Origin: Novilysobacter_A longmucuonensis
GTDB lineage: Bacteria > Pseudomonadota > Gammaproteobacteria > Xanthomonadales > Xanthomonadaceae
Length of the DNA: 64,000 nt
Direction: 5' to 3'
NCBI RefSeq assembly: GCF_046600735.1
Contig: NZ_JBJMAW010000013.1
Span: 1 to 64,000 of the forward strand
Translations under genes and position numbers: made by a program
The notes under the pieces: generated by a model
Databases searched by the model: none
What the model was told of the DNA's origin: nothing
What the model saw: the letters and a program-made list of their open reading frames with translations, nothing else
Shown: positions 44,021 through 52,542 of the stretch, in pieces
Layout: the number at the start of each line of letters is the position of its first letter
How positions within the stretch are numbered: position 1 is the first letter of the stretch

Positions 44021-44677
44021 ATGCCAACTGCCAGCCCGACCCCGGCCAAGAGCCTGCTGAACCCGCAGGACCACACCCTGATACTGATCGACCACCAGTC
44101 GCAGATGGCGTTTGCGACGAAGTCGATCGCCACTGAAATGCTGCGCAACAACACCGCGCTGGTCGCCAAGGCCGCGGCCGGCTTCAAGGTCTCGACCATC
44201 CTGACCACAGTCGCCGAGAAGAGCTTTTCCGGTCCGATCTTCAGTGAGATCACCGAAGCCTTTCCCGACGCGCCGCTGCTCGATCGCACTTCGATGAACA
44301 CCTGGGAAGACCGGCAGGTCACCGACCAGATCAACGCGATCGGAAAGGGCCGTCTGGTCTTTGCCGGCCTATGGACGGGCGTCTGCATCGTCGCGCCGGT
44401 GCTGTCGGCGATCGAACAGGGCTTCGAAGCGTACGTAATCACCGACGCCTGCGGCGACATCAGCGAAGAAGCCCACGAGCGTGCAGTGCAGCGCATGCTC
44501 CAGGCCGGCGCGCGTCCCATGACCAGCCTGCAGTACCTGCTGGAACTGCAGCGCGACTGGGCACGTGGCGACACCTACGAGATGACCACCGGCATCGCCC
44601 GGGTCAACGGCGGCGCCTACGGCATCGGCATCACTTACGCCAAGTCCATGTTCAACGCCAGCGAAGGCGGTCACTGA
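44021..44677 (+). CDS. Isochorismatase-like hydrolase, YcaC type (cluster 1 copy)
   Basis: The 218-residue protein has TLILIDHQSQMAF (catalytic Asp), VAEKSFSGPIF (Lys) and LVFAGLWTGVCIVAPVLSA (nucleophile Cys), the isochorismatase-fold triad. VITDACGDISEEAHERAVQRM is typical of the YcaC branch. The substrate is unknown. A second YcaC-like gene is at 59265. Confidence 0.85.
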   Translation: MPTASPTPAKSLLNPQDHTLILIDHQSQMAFATKSIATEMLRNNTALVAKAAAGFKVSTILTTVAEKSFSGPIFSEITEAFPDAPLLDRTSMNTWEDRQVTDQINAIGKGRLVFAGLWTGVCIVAPVLSAIEQGFEAYVITDACGDISEEAHERAVQRMLQAGARPMTSLQYLLELQRDWARGDTYEMTTGIARVNGGAYGIGITYAKSMFNASEGGH

Positions 44678-44788
44678 CCGACTGCGCATGCGCCTTCTCT
44701 CCGTGCGAGGGGTGCGGGCGCCGGCCACGGCGCCGCAGGGACGCGGCGGCGTTCAATTGACCTGTAGCGCGACAACCAGGGAGTGTCC

Positions 44789-45229
44789 ATGTACATCGCC
44801 CTTGCGGATCCATCGCGCGCCGAGCTCGGCATGCTGCTGCGGCTGGCCGCCGGCGGTTTCCTGCTGCCACATGGTTTGGGCAAGCTCTTCGGCTGGTTCG
44901 GCGGTCCCGGCCTCTCCGGATTCGCCGACGAGTTGCGCGGTTTCAGCCTGCCGGCACCCGCGCCGCTACCCCTGCTGCTGGCGGCGATGCAAACCCTGGC
45001 CGGGCTGTGTGTCGTCTTCGGGCTGTTTACCACCTTCGCTGCGGCAATAGGCGGCGCCTTCCTCGTCACCACCGCCGCGCTCAATCGCGGGCACGGCTGG
45101 TTCTGGATGCACGGCGGCATGGAATATCCGCTGCTGTGGACAGTGACGCTGGTGGTGGTGGCGCTGCTGGGCGGCGGACAGTGGTCGCTCGATGCGCTAC
45201 TGCTTGATCGCGTAGGTGCTGTGCCATGA
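44789..45229 (+). CDS. DoxX-family membrane protein (cluster 1 copy)
   Basis: The 146-residue protein has four hydrophobic helices with the DoxX pattern LLRLAAGGFLLPHGLGKLFGWFGG and FAAAIGGAFLVTTAALN. DoxX proteins are linked to thiol and quinone redox. The ATG at 44789 is preferred over the GTG at 44783. Its stop overlaps the amidohydrolase start (ATGA at 45226). Confidence 0.8.
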   Translation: MYIALADPSRAELGMLLRLAAGGFLLPHGLGKLFGWFGGPGLSGFADELRGFSLPAPAPLPLLLAAMQTLAGLCVVFGLFTTFAAAIGGAFLVTTAALNRGHGWFWMHGGMEYPLLWTVTLVVVALLGGGQWSLDALLLDRVGAVP

Positions 45230-47187
45230 CCCCGCCCATCCACGACCCCTCGCGGCGTCGCTTCGTCGGCGCGCTGGCCGCCGGCGCCACGGTCGCCAGC
45301 GTGTCCGGGCACGGCCTTACCTCTACACAGGAGCTTTCCATGGCGGACCTGATCGTCCACAACGCCCGAATCACCACCCTCGATCCGAAGCGGCCGCTGG
45401 CGACCGCCATCGCTATCGCCAACGGCGTCGTCGTCGCGGTGGGCGACGACGCGACGGTGATGGAAAAAGCCGGCAGCACCACCCGCGTCGTCGACGCCGA
45501 TGGCCGACGTCTCATTCCCGGCCTAAACGACAGCCACACCCATCTCATCCGCGGCGGCCTGAACTACAACCTGGAATTGCGCTGGGACGGCGTGCGCTCC
45601 CTGGCCGACGCAATGGGAATGCTCAAGGCGCAGGTCGCGCGCACGCCCGCGCCGCAGTGGGTGCGCGTGATCGGCGGCTTCACCGAGCATCAGTTCGTCG
45701 AGAAGCGATTGCCCACCCTGGAAGAGATCAACGCGGCCGCACCGGACACGCCGGTCTTCATCATGCGCCTCTACGATCGCGCCCTGCTCAATCGCGCCGC
45801 GCTGCGCGCGGTTGGCTACGGCAAAGACACGCCGAATCCGCCCGGTGGCGATATCCAGCGCGACAAGGTCGGAAATCCGACCGGGCTGCTGCTGGCCAAG
45901 CCCAACGCGCTGATCCTGTACGCCACGCTGGCTGCCGGGCCGAAACTGCCGCCCGAATACCAGATCAATTCCACGCGCCACTTCATGCGCGAGTTGAACC
46001 GCTTGGGCATCACCTCGGTGATCGATGCCGGCGGCGGCTTCCAGAACTACCCGGACGATTACCAGATAATCCGAAAGCTGCACGCCGACGACGAGCTCAC
46101 GGTGCGCATCGCCTACAACCTGTTCACCCAGAGCCAGGGCGGCGAACTGGCCGACTTCGAGCGCTGGACGACGATACTCGCCCCGCGCGAAGGCGACGAC
46201 ATGCTGCGCCACAACGGCGCCGGCGAGATGCTGGTGTTCTCGGCCGCGGATTTCGAACTGTTCAGCGAGCCTCGCCCGGATCTAGCGCCGGCACTGGAAC
46301 CTGATCTGGAACAGGTGGTGCGGCTGCTGGTAGAGCACCGCTGGCCATTCCGCATCCATGCCACCTACGAGGAAAGCATCACACGCATCCTTGACGTGTA
46401 CGAGAAGGTCGACCGCGAGGTGCCGTTCGACGGGCTGCACTGGATCATCGACCACGCCGAGACCATTTCCGACCACAGCATCGAGCGGGTGCGTGCGCTG
46501 GGTGGCGGCATCGCCGTGCAGCACCGCATGGCCTACCAGGGCGAGGCATTCGTCGAGCGCTATGGCGCCGAAGCCGCCGGGCACACGCCGCCGATCCGGC
46601 GCATGCTCGACGCCGGCGTCCCGGTCGGCGCCGGTACCGACGCCACCCGCGTGGCCAGCTACAACCCCTGGGTGGCGCTGTACTGGCTCAGCACCGGACG
46701 CACCCTCGGTGGACTGCAGCTGTACGGCGACGACAACCGCCTGGAGCGCGAAGAAGCACTCCGCCTGTGGACGCACGGTAGCGCCTGGTTTTCCAGCGAG
46801 CAGGCCCACAAGGGCATCCTTGCCGTCGGTCAGTTCGCGGACTTCAGCCTACTGTCGGCCGATTATTTCGCGGTGGATGACGAAGCGATCCAGGACATCA
46901 CCAGCGTGCTTACCGTGGTCGGCGGCAAGGTGGTGCATGGCGACGGCGAGTACTCAAGGTTGGCGCCAGCATTGCCCGTACCCACGCCCGACTGGTCGCC
47001 GGTGCGGCACTTCGGCGGCTACCAGGGCGCTACGCTGGCGCAGGCTTCGGCCGCGTTTGCCGCCACGCACACGCACGGCACCGGCTGCAGCGTGCATGGC
47101 CACGGCCATGCCGCGCACCGGGACGCACCGACCAGTGACTACCAGGGCTTCTGGGGCACGTTGGGCTGTTCCTGCTTCGCATTCTGA
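45226..47187 (+). CDS. Tat-exported YtcJ-like amidohydrolase (cluster 1 copy)
   Basis: A 653-residue metal-dependent hydrolase. A twin-arginine leader (SRRRFVGALAAGATVASVSG) directs it to the periplasm. The TIM-barrel has PGLNDSHTHL (HxH metal ligands), a mid His in WIIDHAETI, and GTDATRVASYNPW near the end. Two Cys in SCFAF close the protein. YtcJ-like enzymes hydrolyse amide or ester bonds of small molecules. The start overlaps the DoxX stop. A His-rich tail (HTHGTGCSVHGHGHAAH) may bind metal. Confidence 0.85.
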   Translation: MTPPIHDPSRRRFVGALAAGATVASVSGHGLTSTQELSMADLIVHNARITTLDPKRPLATAIAIANGVVVAVGDDATVMEKAGSTTRVVDADGRRLIPGLNDSHTHLIRGGLNYNLELRWDGVRSLADAMGMLKAQVARTPAPQWVRVIGGFTEHQFVEKRLPTLEEINAAAPDTPVFIMRLYDRALLNRAALRAVGYGKDTPNPPGGDIQRDKVGNPTGLLLAKPNALILYATLAAGPKLPPEYQINSTRHFMRELNRLGITSVIDAGGGFQNYPDDYQIIRKLHADDELTVRIAYNLFTQSQGGELADFERWTTILAPREGDDMLRHNGAGEMLVFSAADFELFSEPRPDLAPALEPDLEQVVRLLVEHRWPFRIHATYEESITRILDVYEKVDREVPFDGLHWIIDHAETISDHSIERVRALGGGIAVQHRMAYQGEAFVERYGAEAAGHTPPIRRMLDAGVPVGAGTDATRVASYNPWVALYWLSTGRTLGGLQLYGDDNRLEREEALRLWTHGSAWFSSEQAHKGILAVGQFADFSLLSADYFAVDDEAIQDITSVLTVVGGKVVHGDGEYSRLAPALPVPTPDWSPVRHFGGYQGATLAQASAAFAATHTHGTGCSVHGHGHAAHRDAPTSDYQGFWGTLGCSCFAF

Positions 47188-47243
47188 TCCCCACACCTTG
47201 ATTCCCTTCCCCGCGATCGGGGATGGGAAACAGGAAGAAGACA

Positions 47244-48899
47244 ATGAGCCAACCAGCACCTCAGCCAGTCCCGACCGCCTCCGGCCCATGGACGCCGTTC
47301 GCCCAATCCACGTTCCGCAACATGTGGCTGGCGATCCTCGTCGCCAACATCGGTACCTGGATCCATGACGTCGCCGCAGCCTGGTTCATGGCCGAGAACA
47401 CTGGCTCGCCGTTCATGGTCGCGGCCGTGCAGTCGGCGACCACGCTTCCCATTGTCCTGCTGGCGGTGATTGCCGGCACACTCTCCGACATCGTCGATCG
47501 TCGCAAGTATTTGATCCTCGCCCAATTGTGGATGGTGCTGGTTGCCAGTGCCCTCGCGCTGCTGGCGCACCTGGACATGCTGACGCCATGGACCCTGGTC
47601 GCGCTGACCTTCGCGCTCGGGATCGGTGCCGCCATGGCGATGCCGGCGCAGCAAGCAACGACGCCGGAACTGGTTCCCAAAGCCATACTTGGGCCGGCGG
47701 TCGCATTGGGTTCGCTGAGCATGAACATCGCCCGCTCCATCGGACCCGCCCTCGGCGGTCTGATCGTGGCGAGCGCGGGAATCGAATGGGCCTTCGCGAT
47801 CAACGCGCTCAGCTTTATGGGCGTCGTGGCAGTGCTGGTCGCCTGGTGTCGGGAACCCGACAAGTCGACCCTGCCACCCGAACCGTTCGGCGTGGCACTT
47901 CGTGCGGGACTGCGATACGCCACCCAGGCCACGGTCCTGAAGTCGGTGCTGATCAAGGCGGCAAGCTTCTTCGTGTTCGCCAGCGCGCTCACGGCGCTGC
48001 TGCCGATCGTGGTCAACCGCGAACTGCAGGCCAGCGCCGGCACCTACGGCTTGCTGCTTGGCTGTATCGGCATTGGCGCGGTCACCGGCGCCGTGCTGTT
48101 GCCTAAGCTGCGCGCCAAGTACGATTCCGACCGCCTGGTGCTGGTTGCGACCCTGGTCTACGCGGCCTGCATGCTTGCGCTCGCACTGGTACGCAACATT
48201 CCTGTCCTTTACGTGGTGTCGCTTGCCAACGGCTTCGCCTGGATCACCGTGCTGTCCTCGCTGCAGATCGCCGCACAGACGTCGGTCCCGGCCTGGGTGC
48301 GCGCTCGCGCGCTTTCGCTTTATATCGTCGTGTTCTCTGCGGGCATGGCGGTCGGCAGCCTGGGCTGGGGCACGCTGGCGCAGCAGACCAGCACGCCCAT
48401 CGCATTGATGGTCGCTGCCGCCGGCACTGCGCTGGCTGCGCTGTTCGCGCTGCGTTTCCGCTTGGGCGAGGCGGCGAACGTGGACGTCACGCCGTCCGGG
48501 CACTGGCCGGAGCCGGTGCTGGTGGAAGAGATTGCCGGCGATCGTGGTCCAGTGCTGATCACCATCGAATACCGGATCGCGCTGGATCAGCGCGATGCGT
48601 ACCTGCGCCTGATGCGCACGCTCGGCCGCAGCCGTCGTCGCGACGGCGCGGTGCAGTGGGGCGTGGCCGAAGACACGACCGAGCCAGGCACCTACCTCGA
48701 GTACTTCCTCGACGGCTCCTGGGTCGAACACCTGCGCCAGCACGAGCGGGTGACCGAGGACGAACGCGCACTGCAGGACCAGATCATGCGGCTGCTGGCC
48801 GACCCCGCCCGCACCCCGGTCGTGCGCCACTTCGTCGGCGGCGCGCCGGGCGCGCCACTGCGGCAGGCCAGCGCGTCCAAGGTTCAGGTCCTGGGATGA
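47244..48899 (+). CDS. MFS transporter with fused C-terminal monooxygenase-like domain
   Basis: A 551-residue protein. The first 410 residues hold about twelve membrane helices of the EntS-like MFS branch (WMVLVASALALLAHLDM, AKYDSDRLVLVATLVYAACMLALALVRNIP). Residues about 430-530 form a soluble ferredoxin-like domain: ITIEYRIALDQRDAYLRLMRTLGRSRRRDGAVQWGVAEDTT, like an antibiotic-biosynthesis-monooxygenase (ABM) domain. It probably exports a small molecule. The start at 47244 follows GGGAAACAGGAAGAA. It is co-directional with the amidohydrolase and porin genes. Confidence 0.8.
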   Translation: MSQPAPQPVPTASGPWTPFAQSTFRNMWLAILVANIGTWIHDVAAAWFMAENTGSPFMVAAVQSATTLPIVLLAVIAGTLSDIVDRRKYLILAQLWMVLVASALALLAHLDMLTPWTLVALTFALGIGAAMAMPAQQATTPELVPKAILGPAVALGSLSMNIARSIGPALGGLIVASAGIEWAFAINALSFMGVVAVLVAWCREPDKSTLPPEPFGVALRAGLRYATQATVLKSVLIKAASFFVFASALTALLPIVVNRELQASAGTYGLLLGCIGIGAVTGAVLLPKLRAKYDSDRLVLVATLVYAACMLALALVRNIPVLYVVSLANGFAWITVLSSLQIAAQTSVPAWVRARALSLYIVVFSAGMAVGSLGWGTLAQQTSTPIALMVAAAGTALAALFALRFRLGEAANVDVTPSGHWPEPVLVEEIAGDRGPVLITIEYRIALDQRDAYLRLMRTLGRSRRRDGAVQWGVAEDTTEPGTYLEYFLDGSWVEHLRQHERVTEDERALQDQIMRLLADPARTPVVRHFVGGAPGAPLRQASASKVQVLG

Positions 48900-48903
48900 C
48901 CCG

Positions 48904-50328
48904 ATGTGCCTGATCAAGCCGCTGCCGGCACGCGTTCGCGGCGCCGGTGGCAGGCAGACTCGCGGGGGGAACGTGCGCACAATGTGGCTCGGCATCCCCC
49001 TGCTGCTGGCCGCCGATGCCGCGCTGGCGCAGTTCCGTCCGCTGCGTTTCGATGACGACTTCAGCGCCCAGCGCCAAGCCTGCGCCGACGACAATCGCAG
49101 CGCATGCTGGAAGGACCGCCCGATCGGGGACCACGTGCGCCTGAGCTTCGGCGGAGACCTGCGCTGGCGCTACGAGCACACCGGCAATCCCCGCTACGGC
49201 CTGGAGCCCCAGGACCGCTGGGGCGTGTGGATGCAGCGGCATTCCGCCTTCGTGGACCTGCAAGTGGGCGAGCACTGGCGCGGCTTCGCGCAACTGACCA
49301 GCTCGCACACCAACGGCCGTGCCGCAGGCTCGTCCCCGGTGGATGAGAACCGGCTCGATCCCACCAACCTGTTCGTCGAATGGCGATCAGCGACCCAGAG
49401 CGACGGCGGCATCGGAATGCGCGTCGGCATCCAGGAACTGCAGTTCGGCTCGGGGCGCGGCATCGATGCACGCGAGGGTCCGAACGTACGGCGCAGCTTC
49501 GAAGCGGTACGCGCCTATGCGATCAGCGGCCCCTGGCGCGTCGATGCATTCGCCGCGGCGCCGCGACAAAACCGCCCGGGCAGCTTTGACGACACCCGCT
49601 CGCAAACCCAGACCCTGCGTGGCATCTACGCGACCCGCACCGGAGGCGCCACGTCCTGGGACGTGTACGCGCTGCATTACGAAGACACCCTCGCCCGCTA
49701 CGTCCAGGGCGTGGCGCACGAGCGCCGCTGGACGTTCGGTGCCCGCGCGTTCGGCAGCCGCAATGCTTGGGACTGGAACTGGGAACTCCTCGCACAGGGC
49801 GGGCAGTTCGGGGACGCCGACATCCGCGCCTGGTCACTTGCCACCGACACCGGCTACACCTTCGACGACGTGGCCGGCCAACCCCGGCTGGCGCTGCTCG
49901 TCGCCATCGCCAGCGGCGACAAGGATCCTGACGACGACCGGCTCGGCACCCTCAATCCCCTTTACCCGCGCGGCAATTACTTCGGTGACGAAGCGACGCT
50001 GGGACCACGCAACTTCTTCAACATCCACCCCGCCTTGGCCATGCGGCTCTCACCCCAAGTCCAGTTGAATGCCAGCCTTGACTTCTTCTGGCGCTACAGC
50101 ACTGGCGATGGCGTGTATGCGCCCAGCGGCATGCTGATCGCGCCCGCTGGCGACAGTCGTGCCCGGTATGTCGCGACCATCGCATCGCTGGGCGCCACCT
50201 GGACGCCGGCCCCGGGCTGGTCCTCGAGCGCGGTTGTCGCCTACGCGCGGCCTGGCACGTTCCTGCGCGAGGCCAGTGCCGACGACGCGCTGAGCCTGAT
50301 CAGCCTCACGCTGCAGTACCGATTCTGA
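48904..50328 (+). CDS. Alginate-export-type outer-membrane porin
   Basis: The 474-residue frame begins four bases after the MFS stop. A signal peptide MWLGIPLLLAADAALAQ starts near residue 27, so the GTG at 48973 (giving MRTMWLG...) may be the true start. The rest alternates beta strands ending in FLTLQYRF-like LISLTLQYRF, the C-terminal phenylalanine of outer-membrane barrels. GDHVRLSFGGDLRWRYEHTGN and NFFNIHPALAMRL match the AlgE/alginate-export family. It would let the cluster's substrate cross the outer membrane. Confidence 0.75.
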   Translation: MCLIKPLPARVRGAGGRQTRGGNVRTMWLGIPLLLAADAALAQFRPLRFDDDFSAQRQACADDNRSACWKDRPIGDHVRLSFGGDLRWRYEHTGNPRYGLEPQDRWGVWMQRHSAFVDLQVGEHWRGFAQLTSSHTNGRAAGSSPVDENRLDPTNLFVEWRSATQSDGGIGMRVGIQELQFGSGRGIDAREGPNVRRSFEAVRAYAISGPWRVDAFAAAPRQNRPGSFDDTRSQTQTLRGIYATRTGGATSWDVYALHYEDTLARYVQGVAHERRWTFGARAFGSRNAWDWNWELLAQGGQFGDADIRAWSLATDTGYTFDDVAGQPRLALLVAIASGDKDPDDDRLGTLNPLYPRGNYFGDEATLGPRNFFNIHPALAMRLSPQVQLNASLDFFWRYSTGDGVYAPSGMLIAPAGDSRARYVATIASLGATWTPAPGWSSSAVVAYARPGTFLREASADDALSLISLTLQYRF

Positions 50329-50392
50329 GCATCTCAGGCAGGCCCAACACGAATACCGTACGGAACAGTCGGTCGCGCAGTGAATGATCCTG

Positions 50393-50544
50393 GAGCGGGA
50401 CGACTGGTGACTCGCCCCGTCTTTCCATGCGTTTCAAGGAGGCGCGCATCGGCATTCTTCAGGGGCTGCGGCCTGGCAAGTCGAACCCCGCGCGGATCTT
50501 TGAGCCAGGTTCCGCGCCATCAGGCGCGCGGGCATCGGGATGCT
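50393..50544. repeat. 152-bp direct repeat A, copy 1
   Basis: From GAGCGGGACGACTGGTGACT to GGGCATCGGGATGCT, about 90% identical to 54400-54552 in the same orientation. No protein or RNA family was recognised in it. Together the copies bound a block of about 4.0 kb. The gap 50329-50662 has no gene. Confidence 0.75.
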
Positions 50545-50662
50545 CCCCTACACAGGGCATTGGGAGCCCGGCTGCTGACCGAGTCGGCTTGGTTATGACT
50601 CATCGATAACGGTTGCTCCGGTAGAAATGCTTCGGTAGACACGGAAATTCGAGGAAAACGCG

Positions 50663-51289
50663 ATGCCTACCCTCTACACGATGCCTGGAACCTGCTCGCT
50701 TTCGCCGAACATTGCCGTGGCTTGGCTCGATGCCCCGGTGGACATCCACAACATTGCTTATGGCGAGCAAAAGAAGGACGACTATCTCGCCATCAATCCC
50801 AAGGGCCAGGTGCCAGCCCTTCGCTTCGACGATGGCGACGTGCTGAGCGAGGCAGCGGCGATCCTCGCCTGGCTCGGCGCAACCTACGGCAAGGAGAGTT
50901 ACGCCGGCGACACCCGTCTCGGCCGCAAGGAGGCCGAGGCGCTGGCCTACATGACCTCGGAGGTGCACGCGGCCTATGGCGGCCACTTCAACACCCAGAA
51001 ATTTGCCGACAGCGCAGCGGCGAAGGAAGAGGTCAAGCGCAAGACCTACGAGACCCTCGCCCGTCACTACGAGCGCATGAATGGCGTCTTGAGCGAAAAC
51101 GGCGGCGACTGGTATCTGGGCCAGCGCTCCTTCGCTGACACCTTCCTTTATGTGCTGACACGCTGGATCGAAAAGACTCCCCTGTCGATCGAGGACTATC
51201 CGGCGCTGAAGACGCATCGCACGCGCATGGAGGCCGACGCGGGTGTGCGCCAAGCGCTCGCGCGGCAGGACATGGAACCGATCGGGTGA
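50663..51289 (+). CDS. Glutathione S-transferase family protein
   Basis: The 208-residue protein has a GST N-terminal fold (MPTLYTMPGTCSLSPNIAVAWLDAP ... NPKGQVPALRFDDGDVLSEAAAILAWLGA) with cis-Pro in QVPAL and the Glu-Ala glutathione-binding pair in SEAAA. A helical C-terminal domain follows. The Cys at position 10 region (PGTCSLSP) suggests a beta-class enzyme. The stop overlaps the next start (GTGA). Confidence 0.85.
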   Translation: MPTLYTMPGTCSLSPNIAVAWLDAPVDIHNIAYGEQKKDDYLAINPKGQVPALRFDDGDVLSEAAAILAWLGATYGKESYAGDTRLGRKEAEALAYMTSEVHAAYGGHFNTQKFADSAAAKEEVKRKTYETLARHYERMNGVLSENGGDWYLGQRSFADTFLYVLTRWIEKTPLSIEDYPALKTHRTRMEADAGVRQALARQDMEPIG

Positions 51290-52241
51290 GCGCTCCGGAC
51301 CGCAACAAGGACTGGCCGGCCTTGCCCTACCCCGATTGGGCCGAGACCTGCACTGCGCTGCACCTGTGGAGCCAGATTGTCGGCAAGTATCGCTTCGCGC
51401 ATGCGCCGTGGGTGAACCACTCTTGGCAGGCCACGCTTTACGTGACGCCGCGCGGTCTTACGACGGGTGCGATACCCGACTGCGGCGCGGCCGTTACGTT
51501 GACCTTCGATTTTCGCGACCACGCCCTGATCGGTGAAACGCGCGACGCGCGCGAACGCTTCCCGCTGGAGGCGATGAGCGTCGCCGAGTTCCTGGACCGG
51601 ACGACGGCCTTGGTGAAGCGGCTTGGCGGGCGGATGGACATCCATGGCGCGCCGAACGAGATGCCCGATGCCATCCCTTTTTCGCAGGACACCACGCGTC
51701 GTCCCTACGACCGCGAGGCGGTGCAGCGGTTCCACCAGGCCGTGGTGCAGATCGAGCGGATGTTCACGCGCTTTCGCACCGGATACCTGGGCAAAGTCTC
51801 GCCGGTGCATCTGTTCTGGGGCTCGTTCGACCTGGCCGTGACGCGGTTCTCCGACCGCCAGGCGCCGCGCCATCCCGGCGGAGTACCGGCATTGCCCGAT
51901 TCGGTGACCGAGGAGGCCTACAGCCACGAGGTGTCCTCGGCCGGATTCTGGCCCGGTGGCGGCGGCGTAGAGGAGCCGATGTTCTATTCCTATGCCTATC
52001 GGGGCCCGACGGCTTCGCCGGCCGCGCCGTCGAACCGGACGCGGCCCGCTACGACCGAACGCTGGGCGAGTTCCTGCTGCCCTACGAGGCCGTGCGGACC
52101 AGGGCGGATCCGGGCGGCACGCTCATGGCGTTCCTGCAGTCGACCTACGAAGCCGCGGCGGAGACAGCCGTTTGGGATCGGCAAGCGTTGGAGTGCGACT
52201 TCGGAACCCCGAAGGTGCCGCGCAAGATACTCAAGCGTTGA
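51286..52241 (+). pseudogene. DUF5996 protein with a one-base deletion near the end
   Basis: The N-terminal two thirds (LPYPDWAETCTALHLWSQIVGKYRFAHAPWVNHSWQATLYV ... TGYLGKVSPVHLFWGSFDLAVTRFSDR) match DUF5996. At the run GGGGCCC (52001-52007) one base is missing. In the next frame the protein continues DGFAGRAVEPDAARYDRTLGEFLLPYEAVR and ends PRKILKR at 52241. Read as is, the last 87 residues are an unrelated basic tail. It is coupled to the GST by a GTGA overlap. Function unknown. Confidence 0.75.
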
Positions 52242-52277
52242 GTTGGCGACCCTGAGAAAAAAGAGAGGGTAAAGCTC

Positions 52278-52508
52278 ATGAACGATCTGGGGTCCCGCAT
52301 TACGCAGGAAGTCTTCGATGATCGTCTAGACCTGGCTTAGCAGGATCGCTTTGACGAGGACACCGCACGAAACTGCGCGGAGGGCTGCGTCATCCTGACC
52401 GACCGCGGCACTTTCAGAGGCCACGCGGGTGTACGCGAGCTCGTCGGTATGCTGCAACGGGATATCCCCTACGCGACATACGACTACATCAACCGACTGG
52501 TCGAGGAC
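52278..52508 (+). pseudogene. SnoaL-like protein broken by an amber codon and truncation
   Basis: MNDLGSRITQEVFDDRLDLA is followed by TAG, then QDRFDEDTARNCAEGCVILTDRGTFRGHAGVRELVGMLQ, the N-terminal half of SnoaL-like polyketide-cyclase proteins. After RLVED the frame drifts, and the antiporter gene on the other strand covers the rest. The nonsense codon and truncation together make loss of function near certain. Confidence 0.7.
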
Positions 52509-52542
52509 CGAGGACCTCACCCACGTGCGCCCCGCATCCACA

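Noticed and set aside
44671..45360. 229-residue minus-strand frame opposite the DoxX gene
   Set aside because: Pro/Ser/Arg-rich antisense shadow without membrane or catalytic features.
47139..49094. 651-residue minus-strand open frame
   Set aside because: It is antisense to the MFS transporter and porin, full of Gly, Arg, His and Gln repeats, with no recognisable motif.
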